Shown here one piece after another: positions 1 to 6,574 of a DNA stretch of 8,622 bases (positions are counted from its first letter, which is position 1; each line of letters opens with the position of its first letter). This stretch comes from Pseudomonadota bacterium (GTDB lineage: Bacteria; Pseudomonadota; Alphaproteobacteria; Azospirillales; Azospirillaceae). The translations under genes were made by a program, and so were the position numbers. The notes under the pieces are model-generated. The model worked only from the letters and a program-made list of their open reading frames with translations, was not told the origin of the DNA and did no database searches. Where the stretch lies: assembly GCA_023412175.1 (NCBI GenBank), contig JAEYOB010000764.1, positions 1 to 8,622 on the forward strand. The letters run 5' to 3'.

Positions 1-1416
1 CGCGCTGGGCGGGGCCCCCCCCCGGCCGAGCGTACCCGGCGCCCCGGCGATCAGCAATGGCCGCGGCTCGCCGCGCCGGCCGGACAGCGTCCAGGCCGAG
101 TACGGCAGCGTGTAGGGCCGGCAGCGCACCGGCGGCCAGAAGAAGCGGTCCGCCCGGTGCCACCAGCCCGGCGTGTCGAGCACGGGATGGTCGGCGGCAC
201 CGTCGCGGGCAAGGCCCTCGACCAGCCCGGCCAGCGCGGTCGGCCGCGGCACGGGCGCGCGGACGTCGAAGACGCCGCTCTCGTAGACACCCTCCGAACG
301 GGTCAGCAGGCTCTTCCAGTCGTAGCTGCCAAGCAGGGACCACGCGGTGACGGCACGAACGTCCACGCCGCGCGCCCGCAGCCGCACGGCGCCGTCCCAC
401 ACCTCCTTCAGCCAGCGCAACTGCTCCTCGCGGGTCGAGCCGTTGTGCGCCTCGGTGACCGCCACCGGCAGGCCGTAGCGTTCCCAGGTCTCCAGCAGCA
501 GCGTCTCGAAGCCGACGGTGCCTTCGGCAACGACGCGCACCGCCTCGACGTCGGCATAGAGGTCGATGCCGTTGCCGCCGTGCGTTTCCGGCGGATAGCG
601 CTCCAGCCGCTCATCGAGGAAGCGCTCGCTGGTCAGGTAATGGTTGCCGCCGACGATGTCCGGCGGGCACGGCTCGTCGCACAGGGAGGTGAGCAGGGCC
701 GTGTACAGCGGGTCCAGCTCCGCCGCCTCGAAATAGGGCCACATCGGATGGCCGGGGCCGACGCGGCCGGTCAGCAGATCGAGGCTCAGCCAGCGCCGCT
801 CGTTCTCGTAGGCCGCCTGATAGGCCAGATGCGGCGTGCTGAACACCCGGCACAGATCCTCCGTCTGCACCAGCCGTGCCGCCGGATTGACCGCCCGGAT
901 CGCCCGCATCGCCCGGCGGATGCCGTCCACCTGGTTGAGCAGCATGGCCAGGAACGCCCGGTGGTCGCGGGCGTGCGGGTACCACAGGCCGTAGAGCCCG
1001 CTGAAGCGGGCGGTGGTCAGCGGTTCGTTGATCGGCGTCCAGTCCTCCACCCACGGGTAGCGTTCGGCGGCGGCGCAGGCGAACGCCTCGAATTTCTCAG
1101 GGAACGCCGGGTCGGTCAGGCTGGTCCAGCGCGGCCCGCTGCCGTGGTGCAGCAACCCGACGACGGGCTTGACGCCCAGTTCCCGCAGGCGCCCGAGCCG
1201 CGCGTCGGTCCAGCCCCAATCGGCGCGCTCCGGCCAGTCGGGGGCCACGCGCTCCCACAGCACCGGGTAGCGGATGCGGGCGATGCCCAGCGCCGCGAAG
1301 GCGTCGAGGTCGGCGGGGCGGTCGTGGTGGCCGCTCAGCCGCGTCTGGTCAGCGTAGGTGTCGCCAACGCGCGCGACCGAGCATTCGACCCCGGCCCAAA
1401 CCTCGATGTCCGGCAT
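1..1416 (-). CDS. GH1-like glycosidase domain fused to start of an RmlD-like Rossmann domain (3' end outside window)
   Basis: An open frame of 472 codons without a stop runs from ATG at 1416 to base 1. A strong GGAGGAG ribosome site lies 6 nt upstream. Residues 1 to about 400 look like a glycoside hydrolase family 1 TIM barrel. TPINEP (127-132) matches the family's T(F/L)NEP acid/base motif with Glu131. AVTEAHNG (319-326) matches the (I/V)TENG nucleophile motif with Glu322. AWSLLGSYDW (358-367) matches the usual WSLxDxFEW aglycone-site segment. After a Trp-rich linker (417-437), PLLIAGAPGTLG (453-464) is a GxxGxxG dinucleotide-binding start, as in dTDP-4-dehydrorhamnose reductase-like (RmlD) domains. 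I know of proteobacterial proteins with this GH1-RmlD order, but the substrate is unknown. The ABC exporter gene lies 101 bp upstream on the same strand, which suggests a shared role in envelope sugar metabolism. The last eight codons follow a 9-base C run and no longer look like the domain. Confidence 0.8.
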   Translation of the reverse strand, partial: MPDIEVWAGVECSVARVGDTYADQTRLSGHHDRPADLDAFAALGIARIRYPVLWERVAPDWPERADWGWTDARLGRLRELGVKPVVGLLHHGSGPRWTSLTDPAFPEKFEAFACAAAERYPWVEDWTPINEPLTTARFSGLYGLWYPHARDHRAFLAMLLNQVDGIRRAMRAIRAVNPAARLVQTEDLCRVFSTPHLAYQAAYENERRWLSLDLLTGRVGPGHPMWPYFEAAELDPLYTALLTSLCDEPCPPDIVGGNHYLTSERFLDERLERYPPETHGGNGIDLYADVEAVRVVAEGTVGFETLLLETWERYGLPVAVTEAHNGSTREEQLRWLKEVWDGAVRLRARGVDVRAVTAWSLLGSYDWKSLLTRSEGVYESGVFDVRAPVPRPTALAGLVEGLARDGAADHPVLDTPGWWHRADRFFWPPVRCRPYTLPYSAWTLSGRRGEPRPLLIAGAPGTLGRGGAPPSA

Positions 1417-1422
1417 GCGGAT

Positions 1423-1429
1423 CTCCTCC
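1423..1429 (-). promoter_or_regulatory. Ribosome binding site of the GH1-like gene
   Basis: GGAGGAG on the minus strand, 6 nt before the ATG at 1416. It fixes the start of the glycosidase-like gene and shows that this gene is translated independently of the upstream ABC gene, even if both share one transcript. Confidence 0.75.
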
Positions 1430-1517
1430 GGAGCGGTTGCGGGTACAACGGGGCGCCGGTCGGCGTCGTGACCGGTGTAGCCGTCGCGGCACCGCCGGGG
1501 AAAGGCGGGCTTCCGGG

Positions 1518-3329
1518 TTACGCCATGTCCATCGCCTCGTTGGGCAGAAAGCCGCCGACCTGCCGGCGCCAGAGGTCGGCGTAGCGCCCGTTGCGCGCCA
1601 GCAGCTCGGCATGGCTGCCGGCCTCCAGGATGCGGCCGTGCTCCATGTAGAGGATCCGGTCCATGCCGGTGATGGTGGACAGCCGATGCGCGATGGCGAT
1701 CACCGTACGCCCCTGGAACAGCTCCCACAGCGCGTCCTGGATCATGTGCTCGGTCTCGGAATCCAGCGCGCTGGTGGCTTCGTCCAGCACCAGGACCGGC
1801 GCGTCCTTCAGGAAGGCGCGGGCGATGGCGACCCGCTGACGCTCGCCGCCGGACAGGCGGATGCCCTGCTCGCCCACCACCGCATCGTAGCCCTGCGGCC
1901 GCCGCACGACGAAGTCATGACAGTGCGCCTTGCGCGCAGCGTCGAGCACGGCTCCCTCTGGCGCGTCCGGGCGGGCGTAGGCGATGTTCTCGCGGATGGT
2001 GCGGTGGAACAGCGCCGGCGACTGCGGCACCTCGGCGACAGCGCGGTTCAGGGAGTCCAGCGTCACCCCGGCGATGTCCTGCCCGTCGATCAGGATGCGG
2101 CCGGCCAGCGGCTCGTACTGGCGGCGCAGCAGCTTGATCAGCGTGCTCTTGCCGGCGCCCGACGGCCCGACCAGCGCCACCTTCTCGCCGGCGGCGATGG
2201 TCAGGTTGAGGTTCTCGAAGACGGGGGTGCCGTCGCCATGGGCGAAGCGGACGCCGCGCACCTCGACGGCGCCGGCCGCGACCTCCAGCGGCCGGGCATC
2301 GGGGCGGTCCACCACCTCGTGCGGCCGGACGACGAGGCCGAGCGCGCCGGACAGCGTGCCAAGGTGCTCGAAGAAGCCCAGCATGCGGTGCGACAGGTTC
2401 CACACGTTGAGGCCGACGACGCTCGCCAGCGAGAACACCATGGCGAAGTCGCCGATGCTCATGCGGCCGGCCACCGCCTCCGACACCGCGATGCCGATCA
2501 GCGCGATCTGGAACAGCAGCAGGGCGTTGAACAGCACCAGCCACATCTTCACCAGATACCAGCGCAGCTCGTGCGAGCGCGACGCCTCGCGCCCGAGCGC
2601 GGCGGAGAGCAGCTTGAACTCGTGCAGGCGGCCGACGAAGGCGCGCACCAGCTCGATGTTCGCCGCCACGTCCACCATGTGCCCGGTGGAAGCGGAGTAC
2701 GCCTCGGACAGCGACCGCGACAGCGCGTAGCAGCGCCGCGCCATGACCGTGGAGATGGCAAGCTGCACCACCGTCCAGCCGACCAGCAGCACCGCGAAGA
2801 CGCTGTGTGCGCCGTACAGCAGGTAGAGGCTGACCGCCAGGACGATGACGATGCGGATGATGTCGTTGGTCAGGATGTCCAGCAGGTCGATGGCGCTCTG
2901 CGCCGCCTGCTTGATCTTCTGGCCCAGGTTGCCGGCGAAGTTCTCCTGGAAATAGCGCGGCGCGTGCTCGATCAGGTAGGAGAACAGCGTGAACTGGATC
3001 TCGTAGCGCATGACCGGCGCCGTGTAGATGGCGGCGATCTCCCGCCCGCGGTTGAACAGCGCCGAGCCGAGCCAGAGTCCTCCCAACACCAGGAACCAGA
3101 ACAGGACGCCGCCCTCCCAGCCCTGCCCGGCGGAGAGCCCGTCCACCAGGGCCTTGAGCGCCACCGGCTCCAGCGTCATCAGGCCGATGCCGCCGGCCGC
3201 CATCAGGTTCAGCAGGATGGTGCGGCCGAGGAAGCGGCGGCGCACGACGGTCCACAGGAACCGCCACGGCGAATCGGGCATGCCTTCGGGCATGAGGTCG
3301 GCGTGTGGGATCGGCTCGGGAGCGAACAC
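1518..3329 (-). CDS. ABC exporter, fused membrane and ATPase domains
   Basis: A 603-residue half-transporter of the MsbA/ATM type. It should work as a homodimer in the inner membrane, coupling ATP hydrolysis to export. The N-terminal membrane domain (about 25-320) has several hydrophobic segments, for example about 76-92 and 160-190. The ATPase domain follows: Walker A GPSGAGKST (388-396), Q-loop Gln436, signature LSGGERQ (492-498), Walker B VLVLDEA (512-518) and the switch His548 in AHRLS. All catalytic residues are present, so it should be active. The chosen start is GTG at 3329, with GGAG 10 nt upstream; ATG codons at residues 13 and 17 are alternatives. Its substrate cannot be read from the sequence. 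The downstream same-strand sugar-active fusion gene makes a glycan or glycolipid plausible, but this is inference. The gene is divergent from the DUF3750 gene. Confidence 0.92.
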   Translation of the reverse strand: MFAPEPIPHADLMPEGMPDSPWRFLWTVVRRRFLGRTILLNLMAAGGIGLMTLEPVALKALVDGLSAGQGWEGGVLFWFLVLGGLWLGSALFNRGREIAAIYTAPVMRYEIQFTLFSYLIEHAPRYFQENFAGNLGQKIKQAAQSAIDLLDILTNDIIRIVIVLAVSLYLLYGAHSVFAVLLVGWTVVQLAISTVMARRCYALSRSLSEAYSASTGHMVDVAANIELVRAFVGRLHEFKLLSAALGREASRSHELRWYLVKMWLVLFNALLLFQIALIGIAVSEAVAGRMSIGDFAMVFSLASVVGLNVWNLSHRMLGFFEHLGTLSGALGLVVRPHEVVDRPDARPLEVAAGAVEVRGVRFAHGDGTPVFENLNLTIAAGEKVALVGPSGAGKSTLIKLLRRQYEPLAGRILIDGQDIAGVTLDSLNRAVAEVPQSPALFHRTIRENIAYARPDAPEGAVLDAARKAHCHDFVVRRPQGYDAVVGEQGIRLSGGERQRVAIARAFLKDAPVLVLDEATSALDSETEHMIQDALWELFQGRTVIAIAHRLSTITGMDRILYMEHGRILEAGSHAELLARNGRYADLWRRQVGGFLPNEAMDMA

Positions 3330-3499
3330 GCGGCGGGAACTCCGGAGGGGGAAAAGGGCCTGGGGGTGGAAACCGCGACACGCCGGGAAGATCGCGACGC
3401 ATCACCGCATTGTCACCACCCCGGACGTGCAGGGAAGCCCGGCAACACCTACATACCTCGGCTCGGACGTAATTTGCTCGGGTCCGGTGCGGAGGGTCG
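3330..3499. other. Divergent intergenic region between ABC and DUF3750 genes
   Basis: This 170-bp gap must hold the promoters for the ABC/GH1 pair (minus) and the DUF3750 gene (plus). I see scattered elements, such as TTGTCA at 3410-3415 and TACATA at 3450-3455 on the plus strand, but no -35/-10 pair with acceptable spacing, so no promoter is assigned. GGAGGG at 3491-3496 serves as the ribosome site for the plus-strand gene. Confidence 0.5.
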
Positions 3500-4240
3500 A
3501 TGGCGGCGGTCTGGGTGTGTCTGGCGGTCCTGGTGCTTCTGCTGGGCGGACCGGGGTTCGTGCTCGCCACCGGCATGGTGCCGATGGGTGGCAGTTGGGC
3601 GACGGCGGACCGCAGCCCGTCGGGTCTCGCTCCCGACCCGGTCGGCACGCCCGAAGCGGTGGTGCAGGTGTACGCGGCGCGCGCCTTCTCCTGGCGCGGG
3701 GCCTTCGGCGTACACCCGTGGTTCGCGGTGAAGCCGGCCGGCGCGTCGCGCTACACCGTGTACGAAGTGATGGGCTGGCGGGTCCACTACGGCGGCGGGT
3801 CGGCGGTGTCGATCGGGCACCGGCCGCCGGACGGGCGCTGGTTCGGCTCGGCGCCGGAAATCCTGGCCGAACTGCGCGGCCCGGAGGCGGAGGCCGCCAT
3901 CCCGAAGATCGACGCGGCAGCGCGCAGCTATCCCTACGCGGGCGAGTACCGCATATGGCCGGGCCCCAACAGCAACACCTTCGCCGCCTGGATCGGCCGT
4001 GCGGTGCCGGAGCTGCGTCTCGACCTGCCGGCGACGGCGCTGGGCAAGGATTATCTGGGGAACGGCCTGCTGGCGCGGGCGCCGAGCGGCACCGGCTGGC
4101 AGGTCAGCCTGTACGGGGTGGCCGGCGTGCTGCTGGCCGCCGAGGAAGGGCTGGAGGTCAACCTGCTCGGCCTCACCGTCGGCATCGATCCCATGGGCCC
4201 GGCGCTCAAGCTGCCGGGCCTCGGGCGGCTCGGGCTGTAG
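3500..4240 (+). CDS. DUF3750 family protein
   Basis: A 246-residue protein starting at ATG 3500, with GGAGGG only about 4 nt upstream. Residues 4-24 are a hydrophobic N-terminal segment (signal peptide or membrane anchor), so the rest probably faces the periplasm. I recognise the DUF3750 pattern: VHPWFAVK (71-78), YTVYEVMGW (85-93), RPPDGRWFG (108-116), YRIWPGPNSNTFAAWI (150-165) and GKDYLGNG (182-189). The biochemical function of the family is not established. The His72 block followed by an N-S-N-T-F block resembles the His and Cys blocks of permuted papain-like enzymes (PPPDE/DeSI type, NCNTF), with Ser158 where those have the catalytic Cys. That link is my inference. It is the only clear plus-strand gene in the window, divergent from the ABC gene and convergent with the next gene, 24 bp away. 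Confidence 0.85.
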   Translation: MAAVWVCLAVLVLLLGGPGFVLATGMVPMGGSWATADRSPSGLAPDPVGTPEAVVQVYAARAFSWRGAFGVHPWFAVKPAGASRYTVYEVMGWRVHYGGGSAVSIGHRPPDGRWFGSAPEILAELRGPEAEAAIPKIDAAARSYPYAGEYRIWPGPNSNTFAAWIGRAVPELRLDLPATALGKDYLGNGLLARAPSGTGWQVSLYGVAGVLLAAEEGLEVNLLGLTVGIDPMGPALKLPGLGRLGL

Positions 4241-4264
4241 GCCGCTCCGCCGGTCCGCAGGCCG

Positions 4265-4579
4265 TCAGCCGGACACCGGTTCGCTTTCGCGGACCAGGAC
4301 CGGGTTGCCGTGCGCCCCTTCCTCCCCGATCTCCCGCCTGACCTCCCCTATCCGTTCGCGGGTTTCGGCGTACTGAGTGCGGAACTCCACCGCTTCCTTC
4401 ACCAGCTTGGCGACGGCGTAGACGACCAGCCCGTGCAGGGCTCTGACCTCCATGCCGATGACCTCTTCGATGACCGTGTCGAACATCTCAAAAACGGCCG
4501 AGAGCAGCAGCAGCGCGGAGCAGGCCATTTGCAGGAAGGGGATGCAATGTGGCCAGGCCGGGTTCGTATTCCTGTGCAT
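4265..4579 (-). CDS. Small hypothetical membrane-associated protein
   Basis: I do not recognise this 104-residue protein. Visible features are a hydrophobic stretch at about 13-32 that could be one membrane helix, a second apolar segment at about 44-61, then a charged helical region (62-87) rich in Glu/Arg that may be coiled-coil, and a short polar tail. I chose ATG 4579, which has AGGAA 9 nt upstream. An in-frame ATG at 4696 would add 39 residues, but it has no ribosome site and its codons would lie within the promoter described at 4679-4707. The opposite strand is also open here, but its product is a low-complexity mirror of this frame. The gene ends 24 bp from the end of the DUF3750 gene. 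Confidence 0.6.
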   Translation of the reverse strand: MHRNTNPAWPHCIPFLQMACSALLLLSAVFEMFDTVIEEVIGMEVRALHGLVVYAVAKLVKEAVEFRTQYAETRERIGEVRREIGEEGAHGNPVLVRESEPVSG

Positions 4580-4678
4580 CGTCGGCTGTTCCTGGGCGGC
4601 GTGGCGTGGGCCCGAAAGACCGGACGGAGGGCAAGCCCGTCCCGGGTTCCCGCAACGCCCGCTTTCCGCGATGCATTT

Positions 4679-4707
4679 ATTATAACTTCCAGCCATCCCG
4701 GCAGCAA
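4679..4707 (-). promoter_or_regulatory. Sigma70-like promoter for the small membrane gene
   Basis: On the minus strand, TTGCTG (4707-4702) and a perfect TATAAT (4684-4679) are separated by exactly 17 nt. They sit in an AT-richer patch of an otherwise very GC-rich window. Transcription would start near 4672, giving a leader of about 93 nt before ATG 4579. The -10 match is perfect; the -35 matches only at TTG. Confidence 0.55.
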
Positions 4708-4785
4708 CAAATTGGAGATCAATCCAACGAGAAATACTACCGTAACCACCTTTGACAGCGACACAACTCGTACGTCACGCGGGCA

Positions 4786-4968
4786 TCACGGCTGAAGCTG
4801 CGCCCTCGACTTGTATTTCACGATGACGTACAGCGCGTGGATGATGCCGGGAATGTAGCCGAGCAACGTCAGGAGCACGTTGATCCAGAACTGCAAGCCC
4901 AGGCCCACCTGCAGGAAGACGCCCAACGGCGGCAACAGCAGGGCGAAGATGATGCGTATCAGGTCCAT
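4786..4968 (-). CDS. YqaE/Pmp3 family small membrane protein
   Basis: A 60-residue hydrophobic protein with the hallmark of the Pmp3/YqaE (UPF0057) family: LLPPLGVFLQVGLG (11-24), then INVLLTLLGYIPGIIHALYV (29-48) and a basic tail. Two membrane helices are expected, at about 4-22 and 28-50. Yeast Pmp3 and plant RCI2 relatives help maintain membrane potential under salt or cold stress; bacterial members are often stress-induced, but their mechanism is unclear. The ATG at 4968 is supported by family length (50-60 residues) and by the absence of any upstream in-frame start. The only Shine-Dalgarno-like GGAG lies 1 nt before the ATG, too close to be good, so translation may be coupled to the upstream glpR-like gene, which ends 33 bp away on the same strand. 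Confidence 0.88.
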   Translation of the reverse strand: MDLIRIIFALLLPPLGVFLQVGLGLQFWINVLLTLLGYIPGIIHALYVIVKYKSRAQLQP

Positions 4969-5001
4969 GCTCCGACAACGCCCGTGCGCGCCGCGGGTTC
5001 C

Positions 5002-5793
5002 CTACCCCTCGGCGTCGCTGGCGATGCCGGGCAGCACCTCCTCCACCTGCACGCCGGCCTCGCGGCAGACGCGGGCAAGGTCGCCGGACGGCAGCGCGTC
5101 GGTCACGAAGGTATGGACCTGCGAGATGTGGCCGATGCGCACGGGGGCCGTGCGCTCCAGCTTCGTGCGGTCAGCGACGAGGATGACGTGCCGGGCGTTG
5201 GCGATGACCGCCTGCGACACGCGCACCTCGCGGTAGTCGTAGTCGAGCAGCGCGCCGTCCTCGTCGATGGCCGAGGCGCCGACGATGGCGTAGTCCACCT
5301 TGAACTGGTTGAAGAAGTCGGTCGTGGCTTCGCCGACGATGCCGCCGTCGGCGCGGCGGACCACGCCGCCGGCGACGATCACCTCGATGTGCGGCTCCGG
5401 CCGCAGCAGGTTGGCGACGTTGATGTTGTTGGTGATGACCACGAGGCCGGAGCGGCCCTGGAGGGCGCGCGCCACCTCCTCGGTGGTGGTGCCGATGTTG
5501 ATGAACAGCGACGAACCGTCGGCCACCAGCGACGCCGCGCGTTCGCCGATGCGCCGCTTCTCGTCGTGGGCGATCTGCCGGCGCGCCTCGTAGCCGAGGT
5601 TCTCCACGCCCGAGCCGGCAATGGCGCCGCCGTGCACCCGTTGCAGCAGGCGCCGTTCGCACAGGCCGTTGAGGTCCTTGCGGATGGTCTGCGGCGTCAC
5701 CGCGAAGCGCAGCGCCAGATCGTCCACCAGAACCCGGCCGGACGTTCGCGCCAGGGCCAGGATCTCGGTCTGCCGGGGCGTCATGGCGTCCAT
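5002..5793 (-). CDS. glpR: DeoR-family transcriptional repressor, GlpR-like
   Basis: A 263-residue DeoR-family regulator. Residues 1-58 form the winged helix-turn-helix, with VTPQTIRKDLNGLCERRLLQRVHGGA (32-57) as the diagnostic recognition-helix and wing segment. The remainder is the ribose-isomerase-like sugar-phosphate sensor domain, with FINIGTTTEEVARAL, VITNNINVANLL, GGVVRRADGGIVGEAT and DYREVRVSQAVIANA. These blocks closely match GlpR, the repressor of glycerol-3-phosphate genes, which is released by glycerol-3-phosphate. The start at ATG 5793 matches the usual GlpR N-terminus and has AGGAG 11 nt upstream; ATG 5784 is possible. A longer reading from TTG 5859 adds an unconserved Arg-rich leader and is rejected. 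No glpF, glpK or glpD gene lies in the window, so its targets are elsewhere. Family assignment is near certain; the ligand is less so. Confidence 0.88.
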   Translation of the reverse strand: MDAMTPRQTEILALARTSGRVLVDDLALRFAVTPQTIRKDLNGLCERRLLQRVHGGAIAGSGVENLGYEARRQIAHDEKRRIGERAASLVADGSSLFINIGTTTEEVARALQGRSGLVVITNNINVANLLRPEPHIEVIVAGGVVRRADGGIVGEATTDFFNQFKVDYAIVGASAIDEDGALLDYDYREVRVSQAVIANARHVILVADRTKLERTAPVRIGHISQVHTFVTDALPSGDLARVCREAGVQVEEVLPGIASDAEG

Positions 5794-5829
5794 TGGGGTG
5801 CGGGCTCCTGCATCGCGTGTCCGGCCCCC

Positions 5830-5859
5830 ATTGAAGCAGCGCCGCAGCTTCGCCCGCAA
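5830..5859 (-). promoter_or_regulatory. Possible promoter of the glpR-like gene
   Basis: Minus strand TTGCGG (5859-5854), an 18-nt spacer and TTCAAT (5835-5830), ahead of the start at 5793 and after the nap terminator. Both boxes are weak matches. A promoter is expected here because the hairpin at 5877-5908 cuts the gene off from nap transcription. Confidence 0.3.
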
Positions 5860-5876
5860 GGTGCTTCGACAGCGAA

Positions 5877-5908
5877 AAGGCCCCCTTCCGTCGTCGGAAG
5901 GGGGCCTT
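5877..5908 (-). terminator. Rho-independent terminator of the nap operon
   Basis: A perfect 14-bp inverted repeat (AAGGCCCCCTTCCG at 5877-5890 and its complement at 5895-5908) with a 4-nt loop. Read on the minus strand, the GC-rich stem ends in CCTTTT, so it works as an intrinsic terminator in that direction. It begins 12 bp after the napC stop codon and precedes the glpR-like gene. Confidence 0.9.
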
Positions 5909-5920
5909 GCGCCTTCGTCC

Positions 5921-6562
5921 TCAGTGCGGCTTGGCGAAGCTCTCGTTCAGCTTCTGCTCGGCGTCGAAGGCGCCGGCCGGAAGCTGGTGGGCGATGCCCT
6001 TGTGGCAGTCGATGCAGGTCTGGCCCTGCAACGCGCCGTTCAGGTGGCGGTCACGGGCGCGGCTGCGCTGCTGCGTCACGTCCATGGACTGGAAGTTGTG
6101 GCAGTTGCGGCACTCGCGGGAGTCCGTCTTCTTCATGCTCGTCCAGACATTGTTGGCGAGCCGCAGGCGGTGGTCCTCGAACTTCTCGCGGGTATCGATG
6201 GTGCCCAGCGCCCAGTGCAGCACCTCGTTGGAGGCCTGGATCTTGCGGGCGATCTTGTGGACCCACTCCTTCGGCACATGACAGTCCGGGCAGGTGGCGC
6301 GCACGCCCGAGGCATTCGAGTCGTGCACGCTGCCCTGGTACTCGGCGAAGACGTTGTCCTTCATCTCGTGGCAGGAGATGCAGAACTCCTCGCGGTTGGT
6401 CATCTCCATGGCCCAGTTGAAGCCGCCCCAGAAGATCACGCCGACGGCGGCGCCGACGATCAGCAGGACGGCCAGCGAGTAGCGCATGGACGGGCGCCAT
6501 AGCGCGGTCCACAGTCGCCGCAGGGGGCCCGCCCGGCGGCCGTAGAGGGGTTCGGTGGTCAT
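5921..6562 (-). CDS. napC: Tetraheme c-type cytochrome NapC, quinol oxidase of the Nap system
   Basis: NapC of the NapC/NirT family takes electrons from membrane quinol and passes them to periplasmic NapB and NapA for nitrate reduction. The 213-residue protein has an N-terminal cytoplasmic stretch, one membrane anchor (about 27-50) and a periplasmic domain with four CxxCH heme sites at 61-65, 91-95, 151-155 and 183-187. Met67, just after the first heme site, is placed as the unusual heme-1 ligand known in this family. Length and heme count are normal. The start is ATG 6562, with GAGGAG 8 nt upstream; that ribosome site overlaps the napB stop codon, so the two are probably translationally coupled. 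It is the last gene of the nap operon, ending 12 bp before a strong terminator. Other tetraheme relatives (NrfH, CymA, TorC-like) are possible by motif alone, but the nap context decides. Confidence 0.95.
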   Translation of the reverse strand: MTTEPLYGRRAGPLRRLWTALWRPSMRYSLAVLLIVGAAVGVIFWGGFNWAMEMTNREEFCISCHEMKDNVFAEYQGSVHDSNASGVRATCPDCHVPKEWVHKIARKIQASNEVLHWALGTIDTREKFEDHRLRLANNVWTSMKKTDSRECRNCHNFQSMDVTQQRSRARDRHLNGALQGQTCIDCHKGIAHQLPAGAFDAEQKLNESFAKPH

Positions 6563-6574
6563 GGCCGTGTCTCC

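Noticed and set aside
157..1584. A 475-codon plus-strand open frame opposite the GH1-like gene
   Set aside because: Low-complexity mirror of a frame with clear GH1 catalytic motifs; no ribosome site or recognisable domain.
1437..3731. A 764-codon open frame on the plus strand opposite the ABC gene
   Set aside because: Its product is Arg/Gln/His/Asp-rich, has no domain, and mirrors the ABC transporter codons; long antisense frames are expected at this GC content.
4236..4285. Possible bidirectional terminator between the convergent DUF3750 and small membrane genes
   Set aside because: Only short 5-bp arms (such as GCGGC/GCCGC and GTCCG/CGGAC) without a T-run; expected by chance in this composition.
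4399..4764. A GTG-started minus-strand frame whose first 30 residues look like a membrane helix
   Set aside because: It has no ribosome site, and after about 35 residues it becomes Arg/Pro/Ser-rich shadow sequence over the 4265-4579 gene. The hydrophobic start is explained by the AT-richer promoter region.
4752..4780. TTGACA at 4752-4757 on the plus strand as a promoter -35 box
   Set aside because: No -10-like hexamer at 16-18 nt downstream (TCACGC at 17) and no plus-strand gene follows.
4837..6420. A 527-codon plus-strand open frame across the glpR-like gene, the terminator and napC
   Set aside because: It passes straight through the perfect terminator hairpin and mirrors two well-identified minus-strand genes.
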